A program made the position numbers and the translations under genes. Positions 26,183-35,082 of a stretch of 64,000 nt of DNA are shown here, in pieces; positions within the stretch are counted from its first letter, which is position 1; every line of letters begins with the position of its first letter. Source of the stretch: CAYFQH01 sp964345215 (lineage in GTDB: Bacteria > Bacillota > Clostridia > Christensenellales > Aristaeellaceae); NCBI GenBank assembly GCA_964345215.1, contig CAYFQH010000004.1, forward strand, positions 5,584 to 69,583, written 5' to 3'. The notes under the pieces were generated by a model, which was not told where the DNA came from, made no database searches, and worked only from the letters and a program-made list of their open reading frames with translations.

Positions 26183-27319
26183 CTATTTGCGGTAAAATGC
26201 CTTCACTTGGTCAATTACATAGGCTACTTCATCAGTGCTAATGCTGTAGTACATAGGCAGGCGCAAAAGGCGTTCGCTCTCTTTGGTGGTGTGCCGGTCT
26301 TCACCAACGAACCTGCCAAAACGCACACCTGCCGGAGCGGAGTGAAGAGGAATATAGTGGAATACGGCTAAAATGCCTTTTTCTTTCAAAAAGTCAATCA
26401 ACGCGCTGCGCTGCTGAATATCCGCCGTTTTTATGTAAAACATGTGGGCATTATGCACACAATCCGAAGGAATGTAAGGCAGTTCAATCTGCCCGTTTTG
26501 GGCTAAGGGCTCCAGCCCCTGGTAGTATTCATTCCACCGGTTTAGGCGGCTTTGGTTAATCTGCTGGGCCAGCTCCAGCTGAGCATACAGGTAAGCAGCG
26601 TTTAAGTCGCTTGGCAGATAAGAAGAGCCATAGTCTACCCAGGTGTACTTATCGATCTGCCCTCTAAAAAATTTACTCCTGTTGGTTCCCTTTTCCCTTA
26701 AAATTTCAGCCCGTTCAATATTTTTGGGGTCTTTGATTAAAAGGGCTCCCCCTTCCCCCATGGTATAGTTTTTCGTTTCATGAAAAGAAAAGGTGCCAAA
26801 ATCGCTCAAGGTACCCAGTGCTTGGCCTTTGTAGCTGGACATAATTCCCTGGGCTGCATCTTCAATGACTTTCAAATTGTATTTTTGGGCAAGAGCGTTT
26901 ATTTCATCCATATCACAGCTAACCCCCGCGTAATGCACAGGAACAATGGCTTTCGTTTTAGGGGTAATGGCCTGCTCTATTTTTGATACGTCCATGTTCA
27001 TGGTTTGCGGCAAAATATCAACAAATACAATTTTTGCCCCCCGCTGCACAAAGGCATCAGCTGTTGAAACAAAAGTAAAAGAGGGCATAATCACCTCATC
27101 CCCTGCAGCAACATCAGCCAAAATAGCAGCCATTTCCAGAGCATGGGTGCAGGACGTTGTTAAAAGGGCCTTGCTACAGTGGGTTGTGTTCTCAATCCAC
27201 TCATTGCACTTTTTTGTAAACAGGCCGTCGCCGCATATTTTTTGGTTATCAACAGCCTCTTTCATATAGGTCATTTCATTTCCTGTAAAGGCCGGTATAT
27301 TAAAGGGAATTTTGTACAT
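26183..27319 (-). CDS. rffA: dTDP-4-amino-4,6-dideoxygalactose transaminase (WecE/RffA-like)
   Basis: A 378-residue PLP-dependent DegT/DnrJ/EryC1/StrS aminotransferase. The Schiff-base lysine K183 is in FHETKNYTMGEGGAL, the pyridine-binding aspartate D154 in VIEDAAQG, and the N-terminal PFNIPAFTGNEMTYM resembles WecE closely. It would convert dTDP-4-keto-6-deoxyglucose to the 4-amino sugar. It heads the six-gene surface operon and is preceded by CTAAGGAGG. The dTDP-sugar precursor genes (rmlA/rmlB) are not in the window. Confidence 0.9.
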   Translation of the reverse strand: MYKIPFNIPAFTGNEMTYMKEAVDNQKICGDGLFTKKCNEWIENTTHCSKALLTTSCTHALEMAAILADVAAGDEVIMPSFTFVSTADAFVQRGAKIVFVDILPQTMNMDVSKIEQAITPKTKAIVPVHYAGVSCDMDEINALAQKYNLKVIEDAAQGIMSSYKGQALGTLSDFGTFSFHETKNYTMGEGGALLIKDPKNIERAEILREKGTNRSKFFRGQIDKYTWVDYGSSYLPSDLNAAYLYAQLELAQQINQSRLNRWNEYYQGLEPLAQNGQIELPYIPSDCVHNAHMFYIKTADIQQRSALIDFLKEKGILAVFHYIPLHSAPAGVRFGRFVGEDRHTTKESERLLRLPMYYSISTDEVAYVIDQVKAFYRK

Positions 27320-27410
27320 GAGTGTACCTCCTTAGCACTTGCGCATCAACAGTTCCAATAAAGAATTATATCATATTTTACAAGAAAATACTTCTTTTGG
27401 GTTTTTACAA

Positions 27411-27450
27411 AATAAGAATCCGGAAAATCTTTGTTTTCCGGATTCTTATT
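27411..27450. terminator. Terminator after the SIMPL-domain gene
   Basis: A perfect 17-bp inverted repeat (AATAAGAATCCGGAAAA and its complement, 6-base loop) lies nine bases past the SIMPL gene stop on the minus strand. The outer A/T pairs supply the U-run. A TATAAT -10 box for rffA lies just beyond at 27365-27370. Confidence 0.9.
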
Positions 27451-27458
27451 GCAATGGC

Positions 27459-28181
27459 CTAATTCATCTCATACACAATTTTTACGCTGGCACTAACCAC
27501 AATGTCGTTTGCGATCACAGGGGTTTGGGTAGAGGCTTCGTCAGCCATGGCATAGGCCATCTTGTACGTGCCGCCGCCACTACTGCCACCCTCTTCAATG
27601 CTCAACACCGTGCCCAAGGTTCCGCCAATGGATTCAGACAGAACCACAGCTTTTTCAAGGCCGTCCTTTACCGCCTGTTTTAAAGCATCCAGGTAAGCCT
27701 CCTGAGTTTTATCAGACTGAAAGGTAAGCCCATAGCTGCGGTTTGCCCCGGCTGAAATGGCCCCGTCTAATATTTTTGAAATATTTTCCAGGTCTCTGAT
27801 GGTAACAGACAAGGTGTTTTCGACTGTGTAACCAATCAGAGCCTCGTTATCCGCCAGTTTGCCGTAGTCATAATCATACTTAGGGGATACATAAAAGTTG
27901 CTGGTATGCATATCTTCTTGCCCAATGCCCAGGCTGGTCAGCTTTTCAATTACTTCATTCATCAGTTTGGCATTGTTTTCTTGAGCAACGGTCATGCTTT
28001 TATCCGTGTTGCTTACGCCCAGTTCGACCCGAGCAAAATCAGCCTTTAAGGTAACAGATGCAGTACCGGTTACAGCAATTTGGGTTTTACCGCTATTGTT
28101 TTTTGCCTGTTCCCCATAAGCGGCTGTAAAGGCAAGCGTCAGGGTTAATACCATTATTAGCGCAATAATTCGTTTTTTCAT
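27459..28181 (-). CDS. SIMPL-domain (DUF541) secreted protein
   Basis: A 240-residue protein with a signal peptide ending near residue 23 (LTLAFTAAYGEQ). The mature domain has the SIMPL pattern: ITVTGTASVTLKADFA-type opening (here IAVTGTASVTLKADFARVELGV), DMHTSNFYVSPKYDY, and the closing VIANDIVVSASVKIVYEM strand. Family members lie in the periplasm or cell surface and are of poorly known role. It is a single-gene transcript flanked by a strong terminator. Confidence 0.88.
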   Translation of the reverse strand: MKKRIIALIMVLTLTLAFTAAYGEQAKNNSGKTQIAVTGTASVTLKADFARVELGVSNTDKSMTVAQENNAKLMNEVIEKLTSLGIGQEDMHTSNFYVSPKYDYDYGKLADNEALIGYTVENTLSVTIRDLENISKILDGAISAGANRSYGLTFQSDKTQEAYLDALKQAVKDGLEKAVVLSESIGGTLGTVLSIEEGGSSGGGTYKMAYAMADEASTQTPVIANDIVVSASVKIVYEMN

Positions 28182-28440
28182 TTTAAAGTCATCCTTTTCT
28201 ATGTTATTAAGTATTGTTTATAAAAATATTGATTTTGTTCCTTTTGCCTTACATCCCCTCCCCGTTCTAGAGTTTTTTTGCTCCCTTCAAAAAATATAAC
28301 GTAATTATACGCTATTTTCTTCCCAGTGGCAAAATTTTTTTACAGATGCGGGGTGAAAAACTGGTGCTTCTTCCATGTTTATGCTACAATAAATTAGATA
28401 TAGATTCATTTTAAATTATGACTGAAGGACGGTGTTTTAT

Positions 28441-29511
28441 ATGATTTCCCGGGTACAACAACTCATAGAGAAAATGGCACTATCCCCTGATTCTGCCCTG
28501 CTTGTTCATAACCCTTCCAATATGTTTTATTTGGCTCATTATCGGGGTGAAGGGCTGCTGTTTATTTCTCAAAATGTGCTGGCGGTCATTACTGATTCTC
28601 GTTATACCCAGCAGGCCAAAACAGAAGCCAAAGGCTTTAATATATATACCATTGACAAAAACACAAGCCATGGAGATATTGCCTATAATCTAATTAAGGC
28701 CAATAACCTGAGCCACATTTATTTTGAAGATGACTATTTAAGTGTGCAAACCTTTCAAGGCTATCAAAAACAGTTTGAGGATGTTTCCTTCTCATCTGTA
28801 GAGAATGCCATTACCGATTTACGGCAAATTAAAGACGAGGATGAAATTGCCAAAATCAAAGCCGCCTGTGCCATTACTACCAAAGCCTTTGACTATATTC
28901 TTACCCAAATTGACCAAGGCGTTAGCGAAAAAGAACTGGCCTTGGCCTTGGATTATTTTATGGTCACCAACGGTGCTTCCGCAACGGCTTTTAGCACCAT
29001 TGTTGCCTCTGGCGAAAACGGCGCTTTGCCCCACGCCATACCCGGCGATCGAAAAATTACTGCCGGTGACATGATTACTTTTGACTTTGGCGCAAAGGTC
29101 GACGGCTATTGTTCCGATATGACCCGTACCGTTGCCTTTGGTGTGCCCAGCGACAAAATGCAGGAAGTATATTTTACAGTTTTAAAGGCCCAGGAACTGG
29201 CTGAAGCTGCCCTTGCTCCCAACCGCTCCTGTAAAGAAATTGACGCCATTGCCAGAGACTATATTGCTGAAAAGGGTTATGGGGATTATTTTGGTCACGG
29301 CCTTGGCCACTCTTTGGGTATTGACATCCATGAGTCTCCTCGTTTAAGCTATGCAAGCAATGCTGTTACCCAGGCAGGTCACCTTTTAACCGTTGAGCCT
29401 GGTATTTATTTGCCCGGCATTGGCGGAGTGCGGATTGAGAACACCTGTTTAGTAACTGAAACAGGCTCCATTCCTCTAACCACAGCCCCTAAAGAACTAA
29501 TTATACTATAA
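28441..29511 (+). CDS. M24-family Xaa-Pro aminopeptidase
   Basis: A 356-residue peptidase with a creatinase-like N-terminal domain and the pita-bread catalytic domain. The five metal ligands can be seen: aspartates in DFGAKVDGYCSDMTRT, histidine in HGLGHSLGIDIHE, and glutamates in VEPGIY and RIENT. It removes N-terminal residues before proline in the cytoplasm. AAGGA 11 bases before ATG 28441 sets the start; GTG at 28432 is too near the site. A neighbouring efp gene is common in Firmicutes. Confidence 0.93.
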   Translation: MISRVQQLIEKMALSPDSALLVHNPSNMFYLAHYRGEGLLFISQNVLAVITDSRYTQQAKTEAKGFNIYTIDKNTSHGDIAYNLIKANNLSHIYFEDDYLSVQTFQGYQKQFEDVSFSSVENAITDLRQIKDEDEIAKIKAACAITTKAFDYILTQIDQGVSEKELALALDYFMVTNGASATAFSTIVASGENGALPHAIPGDRKITAGDMITFDFGAKVDGYCSDMTRTVAFGVPSDKMQEVYFTVLKAQELAEAALAPNRSCKEIDAIARDYIAEKGYGDYFGHGLGHSLGIDIHESPRLSYASNAVTQAGHLLTVEPGIYLPGIGGVRIENTCLVTETGSIPLTTAPKELIIL

Positions 29512-29558
29512 TCACTTAAAAACCGGTGACCACTGAATATGAATTTGGAGGAAGATTT

Positions 29559-30116
29559 ATGATTACTGCTGGAGATTTTCGCAAAGGTATTACCGTTGAA
29601 TGGGACGGAGGGATTTGGAACATTGTTGACTTTCAACACGTAAAACCCGGAAAAGGTGCTGCTTTTGTACGCACCAAGCTTAAAAATGTTTTAACCGGAG
29701 CCGTGATTGAGCGTACCTTTAACCCTACGGATAAAATGCCCCGAGCCATTATTGAGTCAAAAGAAATGCAGTATCTTTATAACGACGGTGAGTTATACTA
29801 CTTTATGGACCTTGACACCTACGACCAGCTGCCCCTGAGTTTTGACCAGGTGGAAGAAGCCATTCCCTTTGTGAAAGAAAACACCAATGTAACCGTTCGT
29901 TTTTTTAAGGGCAGTGCTTTCTCTGTTGAGGCCCCCCTATTTGTAGAGCTGGAAATTACAGATACGGAACCTGGTTTTAAGGGCGATACGGCTTCAAACA
30001 CCTTTAAACCTGCCACGGTTGAAACAGGTTTTTCCCTTCAAGTTCCCCTGTTTATCAATATTGGCGACCACATCCGTATTGATACCAGAAGCGGTGAATA
30101 TATGGAACGGGCCTAA
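29559..30116 (+). CDS. efp: Elongation factor P
   Basis: A 185-residue translation factor with three beta-barrel domains. The tip loop is [14 protein letters not shown] with lysine K32, the residue that is modified in many bacteria, and the C-terminal signature is [20 protein letters not shown] relieves ribosome stalling at proline runs. The start at ATG 29559 has GGAGG upstream and lies 47 bases after the peptidase stop, so the two are probably co-transcribed. Confidence 0.97.
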   Translation: MITAGDFRKGITVEWDGGIWNIVDFQHVKPGKGAAFVRTKLKNVLTGAVIERTFNPTDKMPRAIIESKEMQYLYNDGELYYFMDLDTYDQLPLSFDQVEEAIPFVKENTNVTVRFFKGSAFSVEAPLFVELEITDTEPGFKGDTASNTFKPATVETGFSLQVPLFINIGDHIRIDTRSGEYMERA

Positions 30117-30152
30117 TACCCTTATTGAATATAGGAAGGTGAAGGTACTTTT

Positions 30153-30278
30153 ATGATTGAATACATTTGCCCCAACTGCATCAGTTTGTTAACCATTGAT
30201 GAAGAGGATGTCACCTTAGATGAAGACTTTCTTTGCCCGATATGCAAAAAGCCTGCTTTTCCGGATTTAAGTGAATAA
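30153..30278 (+). CDS. 41-residue double-CxxC zinc-ribbon protein
   Basis: A small frame, 36 bases after efp, starts at ATG 30153 with GGAAGGTGAAGG upstream. The product carries two cysteine pairs, CPNC near residue 6 and CPIC near residue 29, separated by an acidic stretch (DEEDVTLDEDF), the layout of a small rubredoxin-like zinc ribbon. It ends before a terminator and would be made with EF-P. The function is unknown; it may assist translation or be a metal-binding protein. Confidence 0.7.
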   Translation: MIEYICPNCISLLTIDEEDVTLDEDFLCPICKKPAFPDLSE

Positions 30279-30287
30279 AACCGTTAT

Positions 30288-30323
30288 AAAACAAAAAAGC
30301 TGCATAAGCAGCTTTTTTGTTTT
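30288..30323. terminator. Bidirectional terminator between efp operon and rmuC
   Basis: AAACAAAAAAGCTGC and its complement form a 15-bp stem with the 4-base loop ATAA; both flanks give U-runs. It lies between convergent operons. Confidence 0.9.
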
Positions 30324-30327
30324 AACC

Positions 30328-31740
30328 TTATTCGCCAAAATCTTCTTTAACCCCATCTTCAAAGCTTTGTGTATTTTCATTAAGGGGTTCTTCTAAACTT
30401 TCTACATCTTTCAGCTTTCGCTCAATACGCTTTGTTTTTGTGTAAGCATCATCAATCGATTCTGATGCTTGGCGCATACGCAATTGGGTTTTTTCAAGGG
30501 CCTGGGCAAACTTCCCAAAGTCGTTTTTAATTTCCTCCAGCAAGTGCCACACTTCGATAGAGCGCTTTTCAATGGCCAGGGTTTTAAAACCCATTTGCAT
30601 GCTATTTAATAAGGCCGTGATGGTTGAAGGCCCTGCCACAACCACCCGGTATTGCTTTTGCAGCTCCTCTATTAAGGCACTGGATTGAACCGCCTGAGCA
30701 TATAAAGACTCAAGGGGCAAAAACATAATGGCAAAATCTGTTGTATGAGGGGGTACAATGTATTTTTGAGCAATGCGCTTGGCTTCCGTTTTAAAGGCAT
30801 TATCCAGTTCTTTGCGCCGCTGGATAATCTCCTCGGTCAAGTTCTCTTCCTGGGCTTTTTGAAGGCGCAAATGGGTTTCTTGGGGGAACTTACTGTCAAT
30901 AGGCAAGTAAAGGGGAGTGCCCTCCTCTTCTTTTCCGGGTAAAATTAGGGCAAATTCCACCCGCTCATCGCTAAGGGGATTTACCTTTACATTTTCAGCA
31001 TACTGGTTGGGGGCCAGCACCTGGGATAAAAGCATGCCCAGCTGTACCTCTCCCCAAATGCCCCGCACTTTCACGTTGGTTAAAACCTTTTTTAAATCCC
31101 CTACACCCCGTGCCAAGTTCTGCATTTCCCCAAGGCCTTTATAAACTTCCTCCAGCCGTTTGCTAACCTGAGCAAAGCTATCTCCCAGGCGTTTGTCTAA
31201 AGTATCGTGAAGTTTTTCATCAACGGTTTTTCGCATTTCTTCCAGTTTTTTATTGTTTTCGCCTTGAAGCTTCTCCATGCCCTCAAAAAGGGTCACGCGC
31301 ATCCGTTCAATCCGCTGTTCGTTTTGCAAAAGCTTTTGATCCATGGTCTGGGTCATGTGGGTCATTTGCCCATCATACTGTTCAAGGTTTTTAAAAACCA
31401 TTTGCTGCATTCGCTCAAGGCGCTGTTCCTGGGTTTCGCCCAGGCGTTGAAGCTGCTTTTGGGCCGTATCCAATTGAATGGTCTGGGTGGATGAAATTTG
31501 CGACAGATTGTGGATCAAGTTTTCATTTATGCCGTTAAAAGCAGTGCTCATCCCCTCCCTTTGTTCCAGCAGCTGTTTTTGAACCTCCTGCTGATAAAAG
31601 GCGGCCAGGTCTTGGTAATACCGCTCCCACTGGTTCCAGCGCTGCTCCATTTCGTTTTGCTGTTTCTGCCCTTTTAAAAGCCTAAATAAAACAAGCAGCA
31701 AGAATACCAGCAAAATACCGCCCACAATATAAATTTCCAT
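30328..31740 (-). CDS. rmuC: DNA recombination protein RmuC
   Basis: A 470-residue protein with one N-terminal membrane helix (residues 2-20), a long Gln/Glu-rich coiled coil to about residue 200, and the RmuC domain (VRGIWGEVQLGMLLSQVL, LPIDSKFPQETHLRL, GPSTITALLNSMQMGFKTLAI). RmuC limits inverted-repeat recombination and resembles restriction-nuclease folds. The start at ATG 31740 has GGGGAT upstream. It follows recR, another recombination gene, but is separated by a terminator. Confidence 0.95.
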   Translation of the reverse strand: MEIYIVGGILLVFLLLVLFRLLKGQKQQNEMEQRWNQWERYYQDLAAFYQQEVQKQLLEQREGMSTAFNGINENLIHNLSQISSTQTIQLDTAQKQLQRLGETQEQRLERMQQMVFKNLEQYDGQMTHMTQTMDQKLLQNEQRIERMRVTLFEGMEKLQGENNKKLEEMRKTVDEKLHDTLDKRLGDSFAQVSKRLEEVYKGLGEMQNLARGVGDLKKVLTNVKVRGIWGEVQLGMLLSQVLAPNQYAENVKVNPLSDERVEFALILPGKEEEGTPLYLPIDSKFPQETHLRLQKAQEENLTEEIIQRRKELDNAFKTEAKRIAQKYIVPPHTTDFAIMFLPLESLYAQAVQSSALIEELQKQYRVVVAGPSTITALLNSMQMGFKTLAIEKRSIEVWHLLEEIKNDFGKFAQALEKTQLRMRQASESIDDAYTKTKRIERKLKDVESLEEPLNENTQSFEDGVKEDFGE

Positions 31741-31761
31741 TTTTACTTCATCCCCTAACAA

Positions 31762-31798
31762 AAAGACTTTTGCATTTTAAATTGGTGCAAAAGTCTTT
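31762..31798 (-). terminator. Terminator of recR
   Basis: A perfect 13-bp repeat (AAAGACTTTTGCA and complement, 11-base loop) lies 9 bases after the recR stop. On the minus strand the stem runs into TTTTTG. Confidence 0.85.
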
Positions 31799-31806
31799 CA
31801 TTTATT

Positions 31807-32403
31807 CTATACTTCTCTGCGCCCTTCCAGAGCCTTGGCCAAGGTCACTTCATCTGCATACTCTAAATCACTGCCTACAGGCACTCCGTGAGCAATGCGG
31901 GTTACCCGAAGGCCTAAGGGCTTTAACACCCTTGCAATATACATGGCTGTGGCCTCCCCTTCAATATCCGGGTTGGTGGCCAAAATAACTTCCTGGGTTT
32001 CTTCTTCTTTCACCCTTTGAATCAACTCTTTGATGCGAATATCATCCGGCCCCACTCCATCCATAGGCGAAAGAGTACCGTGAAGTACGTGGTAACGGCC
32101 GTGAAAATCCCGCATCCGTTCCATGGCTGCCACATCTCTTGGGTCTCGTACAACACAGATTTGGCCGTTTTTCCGCTGCTCATCCTTACAGATGCCACAG
32201 AGTTCTTCAATGGTGTAGTCTCCGCAGATGGTACAATAGTGTATTTTTTTCTTCCCTTGCCAAAGGGATGCTGATAATTCATGCACTTCTTCTTCTGGCA
32301 GGCTGATAATATAATAGGCCAGCCGCTGAGCTGTTTTTTGCCCAATGCCCGGCAAACGGGCCAGCTGGGAAACCATTCTGGAAATAGGCTCTAACTGTGC
32401 CAT
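31807..32403 (-). CDS. recR: Recombination protein RecR
   Basis: A 198-residue protein with the helix-hairpin-helix region [15 protein letters not shown] at residues 17-31, a C4 zinc finger ([16 protein letters not shown]), and a TOPRIM domain ([32 protein letters not shown]). RecR works with RecO/RecF to load RecA at gaps. It lies 2 bases after ybaB, the usual order; dnaX, often upstream, is absent. Confidence 0.97.
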   Translation of the reverse strand: MAQLEPISRMVSQLARLPGIGQKTAQRLAYYIISLPEEEVHELSASLWQGKKKIHYCTICGDYTIEELCGICKDEQRKNGQICVVRDPRDVAAMERMRDFHGRYHVLHGTLSPMDGVGPDDIRIKELIQRVKEEETQEVILATNPDIEGEATAMYIARVLKPLGLRVTRIAHGVPVGSDLEYADEVTLAKALEGRREV

Positions 32404-32405
32404 AA

Positions 32406-32744
32406 TTAAAACATACCACCCATTCCGGGGCTTAGTTTTGCCATGGTCTCTTCCCTTGTTTCTTCCCCAAGGGTAAGGGCTTCGTTTAGAGCCGCTATAA
32501 TCAAATCCTGGAGCATATCCACATCCTCTGCGTCCACCACTTCCGGATTGATTTCAAGTGACAGCACTTGACGGGTTCCGCTAATTTTCACCTTGACCAT
32601 GCCCCCGCCGGCAGCCGCTTCATACTCTCTATTGTCTAATTCTTCCTGTACTTCTTCCATTTGCTTTTGCAGTTTTTGAGCCTGTTTCATTAATTGCTGC
32701 ATATTACCGCCGCCGCCAAAACCGCCAAAATTATTTCTCGCCAT
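32406..32744 (-). CDS. YbaB/EbfC nucleoid-associated protein
   Basis: A 112-residue DNA-binding protein. The Gly/Met-rich start [23 protein letters not shown] and the core [25 protein letters not shown] match the YbaB dimer. It is translationally linked to recR and preceded by AAAGGAG. The family acts as small nucleoid proteins, possibly linked to repair. Confidence 0.95.
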   Translation of the reverse strand: MARNNFGGFGGGGNMQQLMKQAQKLQKQMEEVQEELDNREYEAAAGGGMVKVKISGTRQVLSLEINPEVVDAEDVDMLQDLIIAALNEALTLGEETREETMAKLSPGMGGMF

Positions 32745-32816
32745 CTATCCATTCTCCTTTAGTTGTTTTTCGTTATCAGTATACTAGATGCTGGCAAAAA
32801 AGCCAACCGTTAGCAA

Positions 32817-33554
32817 TTATTGCTGGGTAGCAACCAAGCTGGCATCTCCGGTTACAGTAGTTACTTTAACCATGGGGCCCTCCCCAGTTTGGCTAATGCC
32901 TTCCGTGCGCAGGTTGCCCCGGATACTCTTGTAGTTTATGTTAAGTTTCTCCGCCGGTACATAAAGGGAAACATCCCCAGCGGCAGTGTTGTATTCGGCT
33001 GAATCAAAGGGCTCATCAAAGCCCATGGTAAATTTTCCGCTTACACTCAGGCAGGATATCTTCTCAAAGGTGAGTTTTTCCATTAAAACAGCACCGCTTA
33101 CCGTGCGTACAGCCAGTTTTTCGCCACTAATTTTCTCGGCCCGTGTATCCGCACTGATGGTACGAATATACGTTTTTTTACTTTTCAGATTTTCTAAGTA
33201 AATGTTGCCGGTAACCGTTTCAAAGCGCATATCTTCGCCGAAAAGGCCTCTGATGTTCATACCCCCGGTAATGGTTTGGGCATCAACATCTATTTTAAAG
33301 CCTGTAGGAACCCGAACCACAACCTCCAGCCATTTGCTGGAGTTGATGTTCATAGATAGGCCGTATTGGGGCTGTTCTAAGGTTAACTTGCCGTCTTCCA
33401 TTTCAAGGCGAAGCTCTTTCACAGTGCCCTCGTCCCCTGTGGCAATAACCTGCAATTTTTCGACCCCTTCTTGGGCAACCGTTAGTTGCCCCCAGGCCAA
33501 ACGGATTAAAAGCGCTTTAACTTCGCTGCTTTCATAGCGTAAAATATTTTCCAT
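32817..33554 (-). CDS. DUF4097 beta-strand repeat protein
   Basis: A 245-residue protein rich in short beta strands that form a beta-helix pattern (IRGLFGEDMRFETVTGNIYLENL, VRTVSGAVLMEKL, AEYNTAAGDVSLYVP). It has no signal peptide or membrane helix. The family is common near phage-shock or cell-envelope genes but its role is not known. AGAGGA stands 6 bases before ATG 33554. It follows ftsZ and a terminator, so it is probably separately expressed. Confidence 0.75.
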   Translation of the reverse strand: MENILRYESSEVKALLIRLAWGQLTVAQEGVEKLQVIATGDEGTVKELRLEMEDGKLTLEQPQYGLSMNINSSKWLEVVVRVPTGFKIDVDAQTITGGMNIRGLFGEDMRFETVTGNIYLENLKSKKTYIRTISADTRAEKISGEKLAVRTVSGAVLMEKLTFEKISCLSVSGKFTMGFDEPFDSAEYNTAAGDVSLYVPAEKLNINYKSIRGNLRTEGISQTGEGPMVKVTTVTGDASLVATQQ

Positions 33555-33583
33555 ACTCATTCCTCTTTTGTCATTCCATGGCA

Positions 33584-33610
33584 AAAAAGACGAGGTAGCC
33601 TCGTCTTTTT
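33584..33610 (-). terminator. Terminator of the ftsZ transcript
   Basis: AAAAAGACGAGG and CCTCGTCTTTTT form a 12-bp stem with a 3-base loop, 7 bases after the ftsZ stop. The outer A/T pairs give a U-run in either direction. Confidence 0.88.
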
Positions 33611-33617
33611 GTAGTGC

Positions 33618-35015
33618 TTATTTTTTGCCCCTTCTCAAGTAAGCTGGTACGCCTAAATCATCTTTTTCTGACGCATCGGGCGTTTGGGCCGGCGGTACCG
33701 CCGGCTGATATGCTGGCGGCTGGTAAGGTACTTGTTGAGGTGGTTGATAAGGCTGATAGTTATAAGGTTGTTGTTGTCCTTGGTAAGGCTGCTGCCCATA
33801 CCCCGGCTGGGGCGGCTGGTAAACCTGGCCCTGGGGAACAGCTCCTTGAACAGGGGGTGCCCCTGCCGGGCGGCCGGTATTCATAAATTCTGGAAATTCC
33901 GGCTCAAAGCCGCCTTCTTGGCCCTGAGCCGCTTCGTTTCGCTCTTCAGGCTGGGCACTGTAAGGTGTGTAAGCAGGACGGGTTTCGCTGCCTATCCCTC
34001 TTAGCCGGTCTCGATCCCTTTCGTAGGGCTTTTTAGCAGGTTCTTTAGGCGGGAAGGGGGTTTTTTCAAAGCCTGTAGCAATAACGGTAATGCGTACCTC
34101 GTCGCCCAGTTCTTCATCAATGCCGGCACCAAAGATAATATTGGCCTCGCTGTCGGCAGAATCCATAACCAAGCTGGCTGCTTCATTAATTTCTAAAATG
34201 CTAATGTCTGATCCGCCGGTGATATTAATAAGCACCGCCCGGGCTCCATCAATATTGGTTTCCAGCAACGGACTTTGAACCGCATTTTTAGCCGCTTCAA
34301 GAAGCCTGTTTTCGCCAACACCAACCCCAATGCCCATGTGGGCCATGCCGCCAGATTCCATAACGGTTTTTACGTCGGCGAAGTCAAGGTTAATTAAGGC
34401 AGGTACGGCAATTAAATCACTGATGCCCTGAATACCTTGACGCAGCACGTCATCAGCAATTCTAAAGGCTTCCAGCATCGTAGTACCTTTGCTAACAACT
34501 TGCAAAAGCCGGTCATTGGGGATAACCACAAGGGTATCAACCCGCTGTTTCAGGTCGGTAATACCCATTTCAGCGTTTTTCATCCGTTGTTTTCCTTCAA
34601 ACTGAAAGGGCTTGGTTACAACCCCAATAGTAAGGGCTCCCATATCCCGGCCAATTTCCGCTACAATAGGGGCAGCCCCTGTTCCCGTTCCTCCGCCCAT
34701 ACCAGCAGTAATAAACACCAAGTCAGCGCCTTCAATGGCCCGGGCGATTTCTTCCCGGCTCTCTTCTGCTGCTCTACGGCCGATGTCGGGAATAGCCCCT
34801 GCGCCTAACCCCTTAGTCAGTTTATCGCCAATTTGAATTTTTGTAGCTGCGTTAGACAGGGACAGAGCCTGACGGTCTGTATTTACAGAAATGAAATCAA
34901 CGCCCTTTAAACCAGCCTCAATCATCCGGTTTACTGCGTTGTTTCCACCGCCACCACATCCAACAACTTTTATCGATGCAAAATTCGTTTGCTCTTCAAC
35001 TTGAAATTCAAGCAC
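33618..35015 (-). CDS. ftsZ: Cell division protein FtsZ
   Basis: A 465-residue tubulin-like GTPase. The nucleotide-binding [14 protein letters not shown] is at residues 18-31 and the tubulin signature [10 protein letters not shown] near 107-116; [11 protein letters not shown] and VTVIATGF-like strands close the core. The linker from about residue 320 is unusually long and Pro/Gln/Tyr-rich ([20 protein letters not shown]), followed by the conserved [13 protein letters not shown] tail that binds FtsA and other partners. Start ATG has GGAGG upstream. It is the last gene of the division cluster, with its own terminator. Confidence 0.97.
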   Translation of the reverse strand: MLEFQVEEQTNFASIKVVGCGGGGNNAVNRMIEAGLKGVDFISVNTDRQALSLSNAATKIQIGDKLTKGLGAGAIPDIGRRAAEESREEIARAIEGADLVFITAGMGGGTGTGAAPIVAEIGRDMGALTIGVVTKPFQFEGKQRMKNAEMGITDLKQRVDTLVVIPNDRLLQVVSKGTTMLEAFRIADDVLRQGIQGISDLIAVPALINLDFADVKTVMESGGMAHMGIGVGVGENRLLEAAKNAVQSPLLETNIDGARAVLINITGGSDISILEINEAASLVMDSADSEANIIFGAGIDEELGDEVRITVIATGFEKTPFPPKEPAKKPYERDRDRLRGIGSETRPAYTPYSAQPEERNEAAQGQEGGFEPEFPEFMNTGRPAGAPPVQGAVPQGQVYQPPQPGYGQQPYQGQQQPYNYQPYQPPQQVPYQPPAYQPAVPPAQTPDASEKDDLGVPAYLRRGKK

Positions 35016-35082
35016 CGCCCATCCTCCTTACTGTGATTTAATGTCTATGAGAAGATCTTTTCTTAGATTAGAAAAAAAGAAA

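Noticed and set aside
33614..34278. Open frames antisense to the ftsZ linker
   Set aside because: They are produced by the Pro/Gln-rich codons of ftsZ on the other strand; no start context or family pattern.
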